64,000 nt of DNA, taken from NCBI GenBank assembly GCA_030035585.1, contig CM057469.1:57429501-57493500 (forward strand), in the 5' to 3' direction. Position numbers and translations under genes: made by a program. The notes under the pieces are model-generated. The model did no database searches and was not told the DNA's origin. It was given only the letters and a program-made list of their open reading frames with translations. Position 1 is the stretch's first letter. Each line of letters begins with the position of its first letter. This DNA is from Dugong dugon. Lineage: Eukaryota > Chordata > Mammalia > Sirenia > Dugongidae. This document shows positions 1-15,529 of this stretch, piece by piece.

Positions 1-1422
1 AAATCGGGATGAGGGAGGTGAGGCCAAGATGGTGGAGTAGTCATATACTTCCTGTGGTCCCTCTTAAAACAAAGCGAATTGATTATATGTGACAGTCTAG
101 AAGCCGTGAACATCAAAGGCAAAGTCGAGGAATCGGACTGAGCGGCAGGGGGAGGGAGAGATGGTTCAGAAGCAGGGAGGAGTTGCCAGACCTGACCCGG
201 CGGCAGCTAGCACCATTCAGGCTGGATCAGCTGGCGTGCGTGGTGAGGCAAGCAGTGGCGGTTGGGAGGTGTTTTCCATATTGGGAGAGACTGAGTGGCA
301 GAGACTCTACTCGAGCCTCCAGAACCGGTGGAAAGCAGCACTCAGTCTGCAAAAGATAAGTATGTGCGTCTGACCTATTGCGCGGATCAGAAAACACCCC
401 TTTTGGGAAAAATCTCTCTTCTGTTTACCTGCCCCCTCCCTGCAATGCACCAGGTCCCACGCTAGCTTCAGCAATTGCCATGTTCCCTGGGCTGGCAGTA
501 GGACCTGTCACGCCCCCTGAGCCATTGTCTCGGCCTTGGAGAGGGAACAAATTAACAAACAGGAAAAAAAAGAATCTGCCAGCTCCCCTAAACTGAGAAT
601 TCAGGGTAGGCTCAGTTCCTTTGCCTAGGCACAGGCATAAGGCGCCCACGGACTTTGAATGCCTTTCACCCCTGCATAGACCTATGTGGGCCCATTTCAA
701 CAGCACAGGCCCTCATTAGCACACTACAACGGAGTATATACCTAAAGCCTAACTTGAGCTGTATCAGCTGTATAGGGGAGTGGCAGGTTCGTGACATTTG
801 ACAACACTCTGCCCATTAAGCAGGGTCCTCACCTACCCACATCAGGTGTCTGAGGACTGGTGGCTTCACCCATGCCACCTAGCCACCCATGACGGGTCCA
901 AGAATAAGTAGTGTCTCTGAGTCCTTACAGCCAACAGTACTGGACCATGGTCCAACTGCAAAACCCACCCACGTATGTACTCTAGAGAACAGTGACACGC
1001 TTTCCTCCCAGACACTCGGGTAGCTGTCAGCCCCCTGCCTTGCTCAGCGCGTGACCCCTACTGCAGCCAGATACCTGTGCCTACACCAACCACCCCTGCC
1101 CATGTAGGACTGTAGGTGAGAGCCTGCACCACACACTTGGTGATTGACTACCTGGACACCTGAGCGGAATCCATACAAGAAAAGTAAATGGACTCCTGGG
1201 CTCACATAGCTGGTAACAGATGTAACCACCTGGTGATGGGATGCTAGAGCTTCAGATGCACCAATAATCAAACTAGCTCACATGAGCAGCCTATTTGGAC
1301 ACATCAAAACAAAACAAAACAAGAAACTAGAACACATAAGCAAACATTAAATAAATAAATATAATAACTTATTGATGGCTTGGAGACAACAGTCAATATC
1401 AAATCACATAAAGAAGCAGACC

Positions 1423-2366
1423 ATGATGGCTTCAGGAAGCTCCCAAGACAAAGAATCAAAAAGTTTTCCAGAGGAAGAGAACTTCTTGGAATTACTGGAG
1501 GTGTAGAATACAAAAGATTAATATATACAACTCTTCAAGAGATCAGGAAGGAGATCAGCAATATGCAGAACAAGCCAAGGAACACACAGAGCAATACAGG
1601 AACTTAAGATTACAGAAGAGCATAATGACAAGTGACCAGGCTGCAAGAATCCATAGACAGACAGCAAACAGAAATCCAGAAGATGAACAATAAAATTTCA
1701 GAATTTGACAGCTCACTAGAAGGTCATAGAAGTAGAATTGAGGCAATGGAAGTCAGAATTAGTGAGATTGAAGATAAAGCATTTGACAGCAACTTATTTG
1801 AGGAAAAATCAGATAAAAGAATTAAAAGAAGAAAACCTGAGAATTATATGGAACCCTAGAGAAATAACACAAGTGATTGGAGTACCAGAACAGAGGGATA
1901 ACAGAAAATACAGAGATAATTGTAGAAAATTTGTTGGCAGAAAACTTCCTTGATACCATGAAAGATGACAAGATATCTATCCAAGATGCTCATCGAACCC
2001 CACATAAGGTAGATCCCAAAAGAAAGTCACCAAGACATAATCAAACTTGCCAAAACCAAAGATAAAGAGAGAATTTCAAGAGTGGCTAGGGATAAAAGAA
2101 AAGTCATCTACAAAGGACAGTCAATAAGAATAAGCTCAGACTACTTGGCAGAAACCATGCAGGCAAGAAGGCAGTGGGATGACATATGTAAAGCCTTGAA
2201 GGAAAAAAACTGCCAGCTCAGAATTACATATCCAGCAAAACTGTCTCTCAAGTATGATGGCGAAATTAGGGCATTTCCAGACAAACTGAAGTTTAGGAAA
2301 TTTGCAAAAACCAAACCAGAATTACAAAAAATACTAAACAGAGTCCTCCAGTTAGAAGATCAATAA
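1423..2366 (+). pseudogene. L1 ORF1 (RNA-binding protein), broken
   Basis: Starts at an ATG followed by MASGSSQDKESKSF in frame and ends with TAA at 2366. The remnant shows the family order: a charged coiled-coil segment (QESIDRQQTEIQKMNNKISE near 1640-1710), an RRM-like central part (about 1830-2060), and a C-terminal domain (ARDKRKVIYKGQSIRISSDY near 2085-2150). An early stop at about 1504 and at least two frame changes break it. Intact ORF1p binds the element's own RNA as a trimer; this copy cannot make it. Confidence 0.85.
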
Positions 2367-2797
2367 CAGTAGTTAACGACCCAAGGCTAGAACACAGGAC
2401 ATAACAACCAGATATCAACCCAGATAGGGAAGTCACAAAAATAAATCAAAGCTAAAACACTGAAAATAAGGAAACAGATGTCGGTATGTAAAAGATGACA
2501 ACATTAAAACAAAAAAGGGACTAAAAAATGTAGTCATAGATGTTTCATCTGGAGAGTAAGTCAAGGTGATATGAAGAAATAAAAGAGTGGTTTAAACTTA
2601 GAAAAATAAAGGTAAGTATTAAGGTAACCACAAAGGGAACTAACAATCCTTCACATCAAAATAAAAAACAAGAAAAACATACTCAGCAAATACAAAATCA
2701 ACAACAGTGAAAAAGATGAAAAGAAAATACATAAAGAGAAACGACTCAATAGAAAATGAAGTAGAACAAAGAAACTCAACACACAAAAAAAGACAAA

Positions 2798-5700
2798 ATG
2801 ACAGCGCTAAACTCATAATTTTACGCTGAATGTAAATGGACTAAGTGCACAATAAAGAGACAGAGTGGCAAAATGGATTAAAAAGCACGATCTGCCTATA
2901 TGCTGTCTACAAGAGAGACACTTTAGACTTAAAGACACAAACTAAAACTCAAAGGATGGAAGAAAATATATCAAGCAAACGACACTTAAAAAAGACCAGG
3001 AGTGGCAGTATTAATCTCTGACAAAATAAACTTTGAAGTAAAATCCACCACAAAGGATAAGGAAGGACACTGTATAATGATTAAAGGGTTGATATCCCAG
3101 GAGGCCGTAACCATAGTAAGTATTTATGCACTCAAAGACAGGGCTCCAAAATACATAAAACAGACTCTAACACGATTGAGAAGAGAGATGGCTTTACAAT
3201 AATAGTAGGAGACTTCACCACACCACTTTTGGTGAAGGAGAGAACATCCAGAAAGAAGCTCAGTAAAGACATGTGTCTTAGTCATCTATTGCTGCTATAA
3301 CAAATACCACAAGTGAATGGCTTTCACAAAGAGAAGTTTATTCTCTCACAATCCAGTAGGCTACAAGTCTGAATTCAGGGCATCAGCTCCAGGAGAAGGC
3401 TTTCTCTCTCCGTTGGCTTTGGAGGAAGGTCCTTGTGATGCATCAGTCTTCTCTTGGTCTGGGAGCGTCTCCGCGCAGGAACCTCAGGTCCAAAGGATGT
3501 GCTCTGCTCCTGGTACTTACTTTCTTGGTAGTATGAGGTTCCCGTGTCTCCGCTTGCTTCTCTGTTTTATATCTCAGATGTGATTGGCTTAAGACACTGT
3601 CCAATCTTGTATACCTACCTCATCAGTACAACTGCCGCTAATCCAACTTATTAGATCGTAGTGATTGAATTTACAACACATAAGGAAATTACATCAGATT
3701 ACAAAATGGTACATAATTATACAATACTGGGAATCATGACCCAGCCAAATTGACAGATATTTTTGGGGACACAATTCAATCTGTGACAACATGGAAGATC
3801 TAAATGCCACAGTCAGCCAACTTGATCTCATAGATATACAGAGAACACTCCATCCAACAGCAGCCAAATATACTTTTTTTTTCCAATGCATATGGAACAT
3901 TCTCCAGAATAGACCACATATTAGGCCATAAAGCAAGCCTTAACAAAATCCAAAGCATTGAAATACTACAAAGTATTTTTTCTGACCATAAAGCCATAAA
4001 AGTAGAAGTCAGTAACAGAAAAAGCAAGGAAACAAAATCAAACACATGGAAACTGAACAACACATTGCTCAAAAAATACTAGGTTATACTAGAAATTAAG
4101 GATGGAATAAAGAAATTCATAGAATCATGAGAATGAAAACATATTCTGCCAGAACCTTTGGGACACCACAAAAGCAGTGCTCAGAGGTCAGTTTATAACA
4201 ATAAATGCACACATCCAAAATGAAGAAAGGGCCAAAATCAAAACATTAACCCTGCAACTCAAGTAGAGAGCAGCAAAAGAAGCCCTTGGATACCAGAAGA
4301 AGGGAAATAATAAGAATTAGAGCAGGATTATATGAAATAGAGAATAGAAAAACAGTTGAAAGAGTTAACAAGACCAAAACCTGGTTCTTTGAAAAGATCA
4401 ACAAAATTGATAAACCATTGGTCAAACTGACAAAAGAAAAACAGGAGAGGAAGCAAATAACCCGAGTAAGGAATAAGATGGGTGATATCACAACAGACTC
4501 AACTGAAATTAAAAAAATTATAGTACTATGAAAAACTGTACTCCAACAAATTTGAAAACCTAGAGGAAATGGACAAATCTGTAGAAACACACTACCTTCC
4601 TAAACTAACAGACAGAGGTAGAAGAACTAAATAAACCTGTAACAAAAGAAGGGATTGAAAACGTAATTACAAAACTCCCAACAGAAATAAGCCCTGGTCC
4701 TGACAGTTTCACTGGAGAATTGTATCAAACTTCCAGAGAAGAGTTAACTTCACTACTACTAATGGTGTTTCAGAGTATAGAAAAGGATGGAATGCTCCCA
4801 GACTCCTTTGAAGCCAGCATAACCCTGATAGCAACTCTAGGTAAAGACACCACAAAAAAAGAAAACTACAGACCAGTATCCCTCATACAAACAGATGCAA
4901 AAATCTTCAACAAAATTCTAGCTAATAGAATTCAGCAACATATCAGAAAAATAATTTTCCATGACCAAGTGGGATTTATACTAGGTATGCAGGGATGGTT
5001 CAACATCAGAAAAACAATCAGTATAATCCATCACATAAATAAAACAAAAGACGGGAACCACATGATCTTATCAGTTGATGCAGAAAAGGCATTTGAGAAA
5101 GTCCAACACCCATTCATGATAAAAACTCTCAACAAAATAGGAATAGAAGGGAAATTCCTCAGCATAGTTAAGGGCATTTATACAAAGCCAACAGCCAGCA
5201 TCATCCTAAATGGAGAGAGTGTGAAAGCATTCCCCTTGAGACCAGGAACCAGACAAGAATGCCCGTTATAACCACTCTCGTTCAACATTGTGCTGGAGGT
5301 CCTAGCCAGAGCAGTAATGCAAGAAAAAGACATAAAGGGCATCCAGATTGGTAGGGAAGAAGTCAGAGTATCTGTTTGCAGATGATATGATCATGGTTTC
5401 AGGGGACACAGAAAACTCCAAAGAATCCACAAGATTACTAGAACTAATCGAAGATTTCAGCAAAGTATCAGGATACAAGATAAACATACAAAAATCAGTT
5501 GGATTCTTCTACACAAATAAAGAGAACTTCAAAGAAGGCATCATCAAGTCAATACCATTTATAATAGCCCCCAAGAAGATAAAGTATTTAGGAATAAATC
5601 TAACCAGAGGCATAAAAGACCTGTACAAAGAAAACTACAAGACGCTATTGTAAGAAACAGAAAGAGACCTGCATAAGTGGAAAAACATATCTTGCTCATG

Positions 5701-7062
5701 AATAGGAAGACTCAACATTGTGAAATCGTCAGTTCTACCCAACTTGATCTACAGATGCAGTGTAATCCTGATCCAGATTCCAATGGCATTTTTTAATGAG
5801 ATGGAGAAACAAATCACCAACTTCATATGGAAAGGGAAGAGGCCTCGGATAAGTAATGCATTACTGAAGAAGAAGAACAAAGTGGGAGGCCTCACACTAC
5901 CTGATTTTAGAACCTATTATACCACCGTGGTAGTCTAAACAGCCTGGTACTGGTAAAACAACGGATACATAGACCAATGAAACAGAATTGAGAATCCAGA
6001 CGTAAATTCATCCACCTGTGAGCAGCTGATATCTGACAAAACCGAAAGCCCGTTAATTGGGGGAAAAGACAGTCTCTTCAATAAATGGTGCTGGCATAAC
6101 TGGATATCCATCAGCAAAAAATTAAGCAAGACCTGTACCTTATACCGTACACAAAAACTAACTCAAAATGGATCAAAGACCTAAATATAAAACCTAAAAC
6201 GATAAAGATCATGGAGGAAAAAATAGGGAGAACGCTAGGAGCCCTAATACATGGCATAAATAGGATATAAACCATAAGTAACAATGCACAAACACCAGAA
6301 AAGAAACTATATAACTGGGAGCTCCTAAAAATCAAACACTTATGCTCATCAAAAGACTTCACCAAAAAGAGTGAAAAGACAACCTATAGACTGGGAAAAA
6401 AAGTTTTGGCTCGGAGAAATCCGATCAGCGTCTAATCTCTGAAATCTACAAGATACTGCAAAACCTCAAGAACAAAAAGACAAATAACCCAGTTAAAAAA
6501 TGGTCAAAGATACAAATAGGCACTTCACCAAGAAAGACATTCAGGTGGCTAACAGACACATGAGGAAATGCTCACGATCATTAGCCATGAGAGAAATGCA
6601 AATCAAAACTACAATGAGATACCATCTCACCTCAACAAGGCTAGCATTAATCCAAAAAACACAAAATAATAAATGCTGGAGAGGTTGTGGAGAGATTGGA
6701 ACAGTTATACACTGTTGGTGGGAATATAAAATGGTACAACCACTTTGGAAAGCATTTGGATGCTTCCCTAAAAAGCTAGAAATAGAAGTACCATACAATC
6801 CAGCAATCCAGCTCCTTGAAATATATCCTAGAGAAATAAGAGCCATCACACGAATAGATTAATGCACACCAGTGTTCATTGCAGCACTGTTCACAATAGC
6901 AAAAAGATAGCAACAACCTGGTTGCCCATCAACAGACAAATGGATAAACAAATTACGGTGTATTCACACAATGGAATGGTACTCAACGATAAAGAACAAC
7001 GACGAATCTGTGAAACAACATGGATGAATCTGGAAGGCATTATGCTGAGTGAATTTAATTAA
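2798..7062 (+). pseudogene. L1 ORF2 (endonuclease/reverse transcriptase), broken and split by an LTR
   Basis: Pieces in several frames cover the usual ORF2 order. The endonuclease part starts at about 2798 and continues past 3000 (VAVLISDKINFEVKS). It is interrupted by the 515-bp LTR at 3274-3788 and resumes with the WNTL1-like text of the linker. Reverse transcriptase follows at about 4660-5650, including NYRPVSL near 4866 and the catalytic box FADDMIM near 5376-5396. The C-terminal zinc-knuckle-like region is near 6680-6790 ([17 protein letters not shown]). Multiple stops and frameshifts are present. The C-terminal limit is approximate. Confidence 0.88.
3274..3788 (+). mobile_element. Solo LTR (MaLR/ERVL-like) inserted in the L1
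   Basis: A 515-bp unit begins TGTCTTAG and ends TGTGACA (TG...CA) and is flanked by the exact 5-bp direct repeat ACATG at 3269-3273 and 3789-3793. It separates two adjoining parts of L1 ORF2. Its internal text (TTGCTGCTATAACAAATACC near the start, GGGGACACAATTCAATCTGT near the end) resembles MLT1/MaLR-type LTRs, and a related unit lies at about 20727-21282. No internal viral genes are present, so this is a solo LTR left by recombination. Confidence 0.85.
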
Positions 7063-8108
7063 TCGCAAGAGGACAAATACTGTATATCACCACTTATTAT
7101 AAGAACTCAAGAAAAGGTGTAAACACAGAAGAAAACATTCTTTCATGTTTACGAGGGTGGGGAGGAAGGGAGAGGGGTATTCACTGACTAGATAGTAGAC
7201 AAGAATTATCTTAGGTGAAGGGAGGGAGAACAGACCCTACAGGGGAAGTCAGCGAAACTGGACTAAACCAAAAGCTAATAAGTTTCCTGAATACAACCAA
7301 ACATTTTGAGGGACAGAGTAGCTGGGTCGGGGGTCTGGGGGTCATGGTTTCAGGGGACATCTAGGTTAATTGGCATAACAAAGTTTATTTAGGAAATATT
7401 ATTTAGTGGGTGACATCTAGGGTCTTAAAAGCTAGTGAGCGGCCATCTTAGATGCATCAGTTGGTCCCAACCCACCTGTAGCAAAGAAGAATGAAGAACA
7501 CCGAAGACACAAGGAAAATATTAGCCCGAGAGAGAAAGGGCCACATAAACCGGAGACTGTATCAGCCCGAAACTAGAAGAACTAAATGGTGCCCGGCTAC
7601 CACCAATGACCACCCCTACTAGGAACACAACCGAGAGTCCTTGATGGATATGGAAAAAAGTAGGGTGCAGAACTCAAATTCTAGTTAAAAGACCAGAATT
7701 AATTGTTTGACTAAGACTGGAGGGACCCTGGAAGACGTGGCCCCTGGACTCACTGCTAGTCCAAAACTACAACCATTCCCGATGTCAAGTCTTCAGACAA
7801 AGATTAGACTGGAGTATAAGACATAAAATGAAACTCATGAAGAGTGTGCTTCCTAGCACAAGTAGGTACTTGAGACTAAATGGGCATCTTCCGTGTAGAG
7901 GCAAGATGAGAAGGCAGAAAGGGACAGGACTGGTTGAATGGACATAGAAAATTCGGGGTGGAAAGGAGAAATGTGCTGTCACAGGATAGGGAGAGCAACT
8001 AGGGTCACATAACAACGTGTGTATAAATTTTTGTATGAGAAAGTAATTTGAATTGTAAACCTTCACTTAAAGCACAATAGAAAAAAAGAAATACATTTGT
8101 AGCAAAAA

Positions 8109-8548
8109 AAATCAGGATGCATTGCATTGGGCAGATCTGCTGCAAATGAGTAAGAAAGACTGGAGAAGAGTTAAAGCGTTTGAATTATGATGTCCTTGAA
8201 GAATATTGAATATATCACGGACTGCCAAAAGAATGAACGGATGTGTCTTGGAAGAAGTACAGCCAGAATACTCTTTCGAAGCAAGGGTGGCCAGACTTCC
8301 TCTCATATGCTTTGGACGTATTACAGAAGGGACCAGTCCCTGAGTAAGATAAGATTATTGGTAAAATAGAGGGTTTAGTGAAAAAGAGGAAGACCCCCAG
8401 TGAGATAAATTGACACAGTGACTGCAGCAGTAGGCTGAAGCATAGCAGTGATTATGAGGATGGCGCAGGACCAGGTGGCATTCTGTTCTGTTGTACATAG
8501 TGTTGCTATGAGTCAGAATCAACTCGATGGCACGTGAAAACAACAACA
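8109..8548 (+). mobile_element. RTE/BovB-like LINE, 3' fragment
   Basis: Matches the 3' part of the RTE copies elsewhere in the window: CAGATCTGCTGCAAA near 8130, then the phrase for ERMCLGRSTARIL, and the tail GCTATGAGTCAGAATCAACT near 8504. It starts at the right-hand target duplication of the L1, so the L1 inserted into this RTE and the RTE's upstream part should lie left of the window. Non-coding now. Confidence 0.8.
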
Positions 8549-8604
8549 GTGGGTTATAGTATCACAGTTTACCTTTAAGTGATATTCTGCCACTTCACAT
8601 ACAG

Positions 8605-8750
8605 TATGGGGCTCTCGTGGCCCAGTGTTTAAGAGCTCGGCTACTAACCAGAATGTCAGCAGGTTTGCATCTACCAGCAGATCCTTGGAAACCCTATGGG
8701 GCAGTTCTACTCTGTGTTATAGGGTCACTATGATAGAGACCTTACAATAG
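8605..8750 (+). mobile_element. AfroSINE-type tRNA-derived SINE
   Basis: Head CTCGTGGCCCAGTGTTTAAG with a degenerate tRNA promoter box, then the SINE body ACCCTATGGGGCAGTTCTAC and a short remnant of the RTE-like tail (AGGGTCACTATGATAG). Sense orientation and diverged. Confidence 0.85.
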
Positions 8751-9993
8751 TATACTTCCATTTCTCCCTTCCTGGCTTTTGTTACACTGTTGTCACATAT
8801 TTTTCTTATACATAGGCTATAAACAACACAATGTATTCTCATTATACTTTTTAAACAGTTATCTTTTAAAGAAATTTAAATAATGAGGAAAACATTCTTA
8901 AATGTTTATCCATATAGACACGATTTCCAGTGCTCTTCACTCCTGTTTATAGATTAATATTCCCTTTGTGTTCTTTCTGCCTGTAGAACTTGTTTTAATA
9001 TTTCTATTTGTACAATTCTGCTGGTAATTAACTCTTTCAGTTTTTGTATGTCTCAAAACGTATTGCGTCCATGTTTTTGAAATAGATTTTCACTGTATAT
9101 AGATTTCTAGATTACATTTTCTGAGTACCTTAAAGATGTGGTTCCACTGTCTTGACTGCATTTTTTCTGATTAGAAATCTGCTTTTATTTATTTGTTTTA
9201 TGAAATATGTCTTTTTTTTCCTCCCTTCTACTTCTAAAATTTTATCACTGGTGTTAAGGCATTTAAATATGACACGACTGGGTGAAGTTTCCTTCATGTT
9301 CACTGTGCGTTTTTTTTGGTGGGGTATTTTTGGGTATATAACTTTCACCAGATATGGAAATTTTTGACATTTTTTCCTTCAGATGTTTCTTTCTGTCTTC
9401 CATTTCTGGATTCCAGTTATTCAGATGCTGCTCGAACTTGTCTGACAGGTCACTGATGGTTATTTCTTTTATTGGATTTTTTTCATTCATATTGGATATT
9501 TTTTGTTGTTTCCCAAAGCTCATTAATCTTTTACTTTGCATTCTCATATATTTTTAGTCTCCCAACATTGTGGTTTTCATCTCTGGAAGGTTTTTGGTTC
9601 TTTTTAATATATCGCATGTCTCTACTTTTTGAAAATAGGGACTATAATGACTGTCTCAATGTCTTTGCTAAATCTAACATCTGTATCAGTTTACAGTTTG
9701 TTTTGATTAATATTTCTCTCATTCTGGCTTATATTTTCCTCCTCCTTTGCATCCTTGTAGTCTGTGATTGAATACTTGACATTGTGAATTCTACCTTGTT
9801 GAATACTAGATATTTTTGTATTACTATTTATCATTTTTTAGATTTGTTTTGGGACACAGATTACTTGGAAACGATTTATTCGTTTTTCAGTCTTAGTTTT
9901 AAGATTTGTTATTTTAAGAATGTTCAGTTAGGGCTAATTTTTCTCTACTGCTGCGGCACGCCCATTCTGAGTAGTTTACCTAATACTCCATGA

Positions 9994-12021
<2,028 letters not shown>

Positions 12022-12475
12022 TAATCTATGATTGGTTATAGAATTGGTTAAAATTTGCTATGAGGAGGAGGTTTCAGGTTTTATCCCTTTGAAAGGTTAG
12101 TAATAATGTAGATTTTTAAGTGGCCATCTTTATTATTCTGTTTCAGCAGATGGTTATTGGTTACCAAAAGCTGATGAAAAAGTGTGATTCAAAATGCAAG
12201 CCCCTTTATGTATACATCATTTGTAAATTCCAAGAGTGGACTGATTTTCTTGTTGAGTCAAATTTTAATTTAAATTAGTGGATACTGGGAATATTGATGA
12301 CAAGCTCTCTGGTTGTTAATACCATCATTGATTTTTTTCACAACAAAGTAGAGAACTTACGAAGATCAGTCAGCAAATATTTATTGAGTATATTTCATAA
12401 TTCTGTTGTGTGGATGTAGCAAGATTTGTTTGTTTCTTATTAATGGAGTTTTTTTTTTCCCTCTAGGATTGTGGG

Positions 12476-12574
12476 GTTTTTCTCCCTTTCTTCCTGTGTA
12501 CCTTCCTCCTTTCCTCCCTCCCTCTCTTTTCCTTTCTCTCTCCCTTCCTGTCTTTCCTTCTCTCCCTTTCTTCT
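12476..12574. repeat. Polypyrimidine (CT-rich) simple tract
   Basis: About 100 bases almost entirely C and T on the + strand (CCTTCCTCC, CTCCCTCCCTCTC, CTTTCTCTCTCCC). It is an imperfect (CCTT)n/(CTCC)n microsatellite and the source of Arg/Glu/Lys-rich pseudo-ORFs on the - strand. Confidence 0.9.
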
Positions 12575-14547
12575 TACTATTACAAGTAATGCAGTAAAGA
12601 ACGTCCTTGTACATATACCTTTATACATTTATGCGTATGTGGCAAAAGAATTGATCCCTGAAAGGAGAATTGCAGGTCAGAGAAGATGTGTACTTTACAT
12701 TTTGAAAGATTAAAATTTGAAAGCTACTGGATGTTCAGTATCATAGTGAGTTTCCAAAAAAGTTACATTGATTGTTTACATACTTTCCTCTTTCTTCTCT
12801 TTCCCTCCTCTGTCAATTTTGTGTTTTAAATGTTAATTTTCCACTAACTGTCAGTGGTTAATAGTGATGATTTGGTAGTAACATTTAAAAAAGTGTGGGA
12901 GATTATTGATAAAACAGAAGTTTAACATTGTTCTAGGCAGACTGATTGCGGTTGCAGAATTTTAGGGTTCTAGCCTTAATTTTACTATGACATTTTAGTG
13001 GAAACAGAGCTACTGGAAAAAGTATATGAAGAAAAGGATTATTTCTTTTTCTTTTGTATTTTAATTTGTTCTAAAAAGTATTTGAGATTAAAGAATTAGT
13101 CTTTAGAATTATAAAGGAACCTGAGAACATGAGTAAACAACCATTCTGTTTTTGTTTTAGCAATAAAGTGACCTGTTCATACTCATTTTGACTGCCAAAT
13201 ATGGCCAGTACTTGAAATACTGTGACTTTTGTTGTTATACCAATGCTCGTTATGATTTTTGAAACTCATGATAAAGGAGGAAAACATAGGTGTTATGCCT
13301 TGCCTTATTTTAGACCAAACATTAGATTTTCAGATAACTCAGATGAACAATTTTCTTTGAGCTCTAGATGGCAGGATTGTACCATCATTTTAAAATATAA
13401 TGCTAGTTCTAATTTAGTGTTGTGGCACCACTGTATCTTTTTAAAAATAAGTTAATTTAGGAATTGTTTAGTAGCTAGGTTTGCTTTTATGAGTATTAAT
13501 ATTTTTAAAAGTCAGAAGTATATTTATTGATAGTCTCTGTGCTGTTTTCATCTGGTAAACTGAAAAAAATACTCTTAGGTACTTATAGCACTAAAGAGCC
13601 CTAAGATTTTACTCAGTCCTTCATTATTACCAGTTTTTAGAACTTTCTTATTTTGTAAGTTTCAGGAACAAAAGACAAATTCAGTATTCCACAAGAAACG
13701 TACATTATTTTATACTCTACTATGTGACTGTTGCAAGCACTCAAAATAAAACCGCCTAATTGTTTAATTTCATTAATAAAACGTACTTTTAAAATAACAC
13801 AAGTTAACATAATTTTGTTGAAAATTGCTAAAAAGAGATTAGTAAAGAAAGATAATAATCATCATGTGAAAGTCTGCCACCTCAAAATATCCAATAATAA
13901 TGATTTGATTGATCCTTCTTGAGTTTATAGATCTTACGTAGCACTTTATTATTTTCTAAAATAGTGATAATTTTGTTTTCATAATTTATTTACATTTTTC
14001 ACTGTTGATATTTGCATTGATGGTGAAAAAGCAATGGTTGGGAAAACTGCTAACCCCTTGGTGTGAATCAAGGCAGTGACACCAGACTTCACTAGTAGCC
14101 ATTTTGTTCTTTTCCACTTAATAATGTCCTGATGAGGTTCTAAAAGTTATTAATTTTATTAAATCTTGACCCTTAAGTTTACATCTTTTTAATATTTTAT
14201 ATGATAAAATGGGAAATTTGCATAAAGCATTTCTTCTTAAGACAGTATGATGGTTGTCTCCGTCAACCACTTATGCCGTTGTTTGACTTGTGAGCTGAAC
14301 CAGCTGCCTTTTCATGGAAAATTGTTTTTTATTTGAGTAACTGTTATTCAGACTTCGATATTGGGCAAATTTATGTTTTCAGAAATGAAGTAAGCTTGTT
14401 GCTTCAAGGAGAGCAACTGACAGTATTTGTTGCCAATGATAAAATGTGAGCTTTCATGACAGAATTTTTTAGTTTCTTTTCTGCCACTGAGACCTTAACA
14501 ATATCCCAGTTCTTAAAGATTCTCCTGATGAAATCCATGGTGATATT

Positions 14548-14755
14548 GTTGTCATTTGTTAGGTACCGTAGAGTTGATTTTTGACTTACAGCGACCCTGT
14601 GTGACAGTAGAACTACCCCATAGAGTTTTCTAGGCTGTAATCTTTATTGGAGCAGATTGCCAGATCTTTCTCCTGCGGAACCACTGGGTAAGTGCTAACT
14701 GCCAACCTTTCAATTAGCAGCCGAGCGCTTAACTGTTGTGCTACCAGGACTCCTT
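14548..14755 (-). mobile_element. AfroSINE, antisense, with target duplication
   Basis: Antisense copy: RTE-like tail first (GTTGATTTTTGACTTACAGC), then TAGAACTACCCCATAGAGT, and the head complement CTTAACTGTTGTGCTACCAG at the right end. Direct repeats ATGGTGATATT (14537-14547) and ATGATGATATT (14756-14766) flank it, an 11-bp duplication with one mismatch. Confidence 0.92.
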
Positions 14756-15529
14756 ATGATGATATTAACAAATGTAATTTGTTTATATTACATAAGTAAA
14801 TGTGTTAAGATTTGGGAGATGTGCATAACTCAGTGATTTCGATATTTTCCAGATGACCAGTGCATGCTGTTACAAAATCACGCATGGATAAAAGATCTGT
14901 TCAAAGTGCAAGATAAACCAGTGGATTTTAGAGTAACAAAATACAGAAAGTTTATGGATGTTATTTCCATATTGTATTAACCTTTAAGAAACCATACCAT
15001 TTAATTTTATTTTAGTATCTTATCTAAGGAGAATATCCACAATTATCTGAAAAGCTATTATAGTATCTCTCCCTTTTTCAACTGCATATCCTTGAGGCCA
15101 GATTTTCTTCATATATTTTTTGACTAAAACAAGATATCGCGCATATGTTGAAAGTAGAAGCAGCTATATGAATATAGCTATCTTCTGTTAAGCCAGACAT
15201 TAAAGAGATTTGCAGAAAAATAGTAAAAGAATCATTCTTTCTTGTTACTACTTTTTTGTGTTTGGAAAATAATTTTTCATAATAATATTTATGTTTGCAT
15301 GTAATAGTTTTTTTATTTTTTAAGGAATTCTTAAAAACTCTCTCAGTTTTAATTTCTAACATGAAAAATACTGGTAGATATAACCTAAATAAAGGGTTCC
15401 TGATAGTTTTACCTGCTATCCTAAAGAATAACAGGAACTAGATGGTACTATAACTCTGGCAAAAGTAATAGTTATGTTTCAGACTGCCTCTAATTTTATG
15501 GACCTATTTATTTGTATAAATATTTAACA

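Larger units (their letters stand above)
12..8108 (+). mobile_element. Near-full-length L1 LINE with target-site duplication
   Basis: Complete-looking L1 of an afrotherian lineage: a 5' UTR of about 1.4 kb, decayed ORF1 (about 1423-2366), decayed ORF2 (about 2798-7062, split by an LTR), a 3' UTR of about 1 kb and an A-rich end near 8080-8108. The 11 bases at 1-11 (AAATCGGGATG) recur at 8109-8119 with one mismatch (AAATCAGGATG), consistent with a target-site duplication whose left copy is cut by the window edge. Many stops and frameshifts in both ORFs make it inactive. The 3' part recurs as truncated antisense copies at 27969-28545 and 41885-42617 and as a sense piece at the right edge. Confidence 0.93.

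Noticed and set aside
12381-12628. Arg/Glu/Lys-rich ORFs of 62-77 aa on the - strand and Ser/Pro/Leu-rich ones on the + strand
   Set aside because: Produced by the polypyrimidine microsatellite; low complexity only.
13222-13455. 77-aa ORF in CDC73 intron 7
   Set aside because: No motif, no splice context and ordinary AT-rich intron composition; likely chance.
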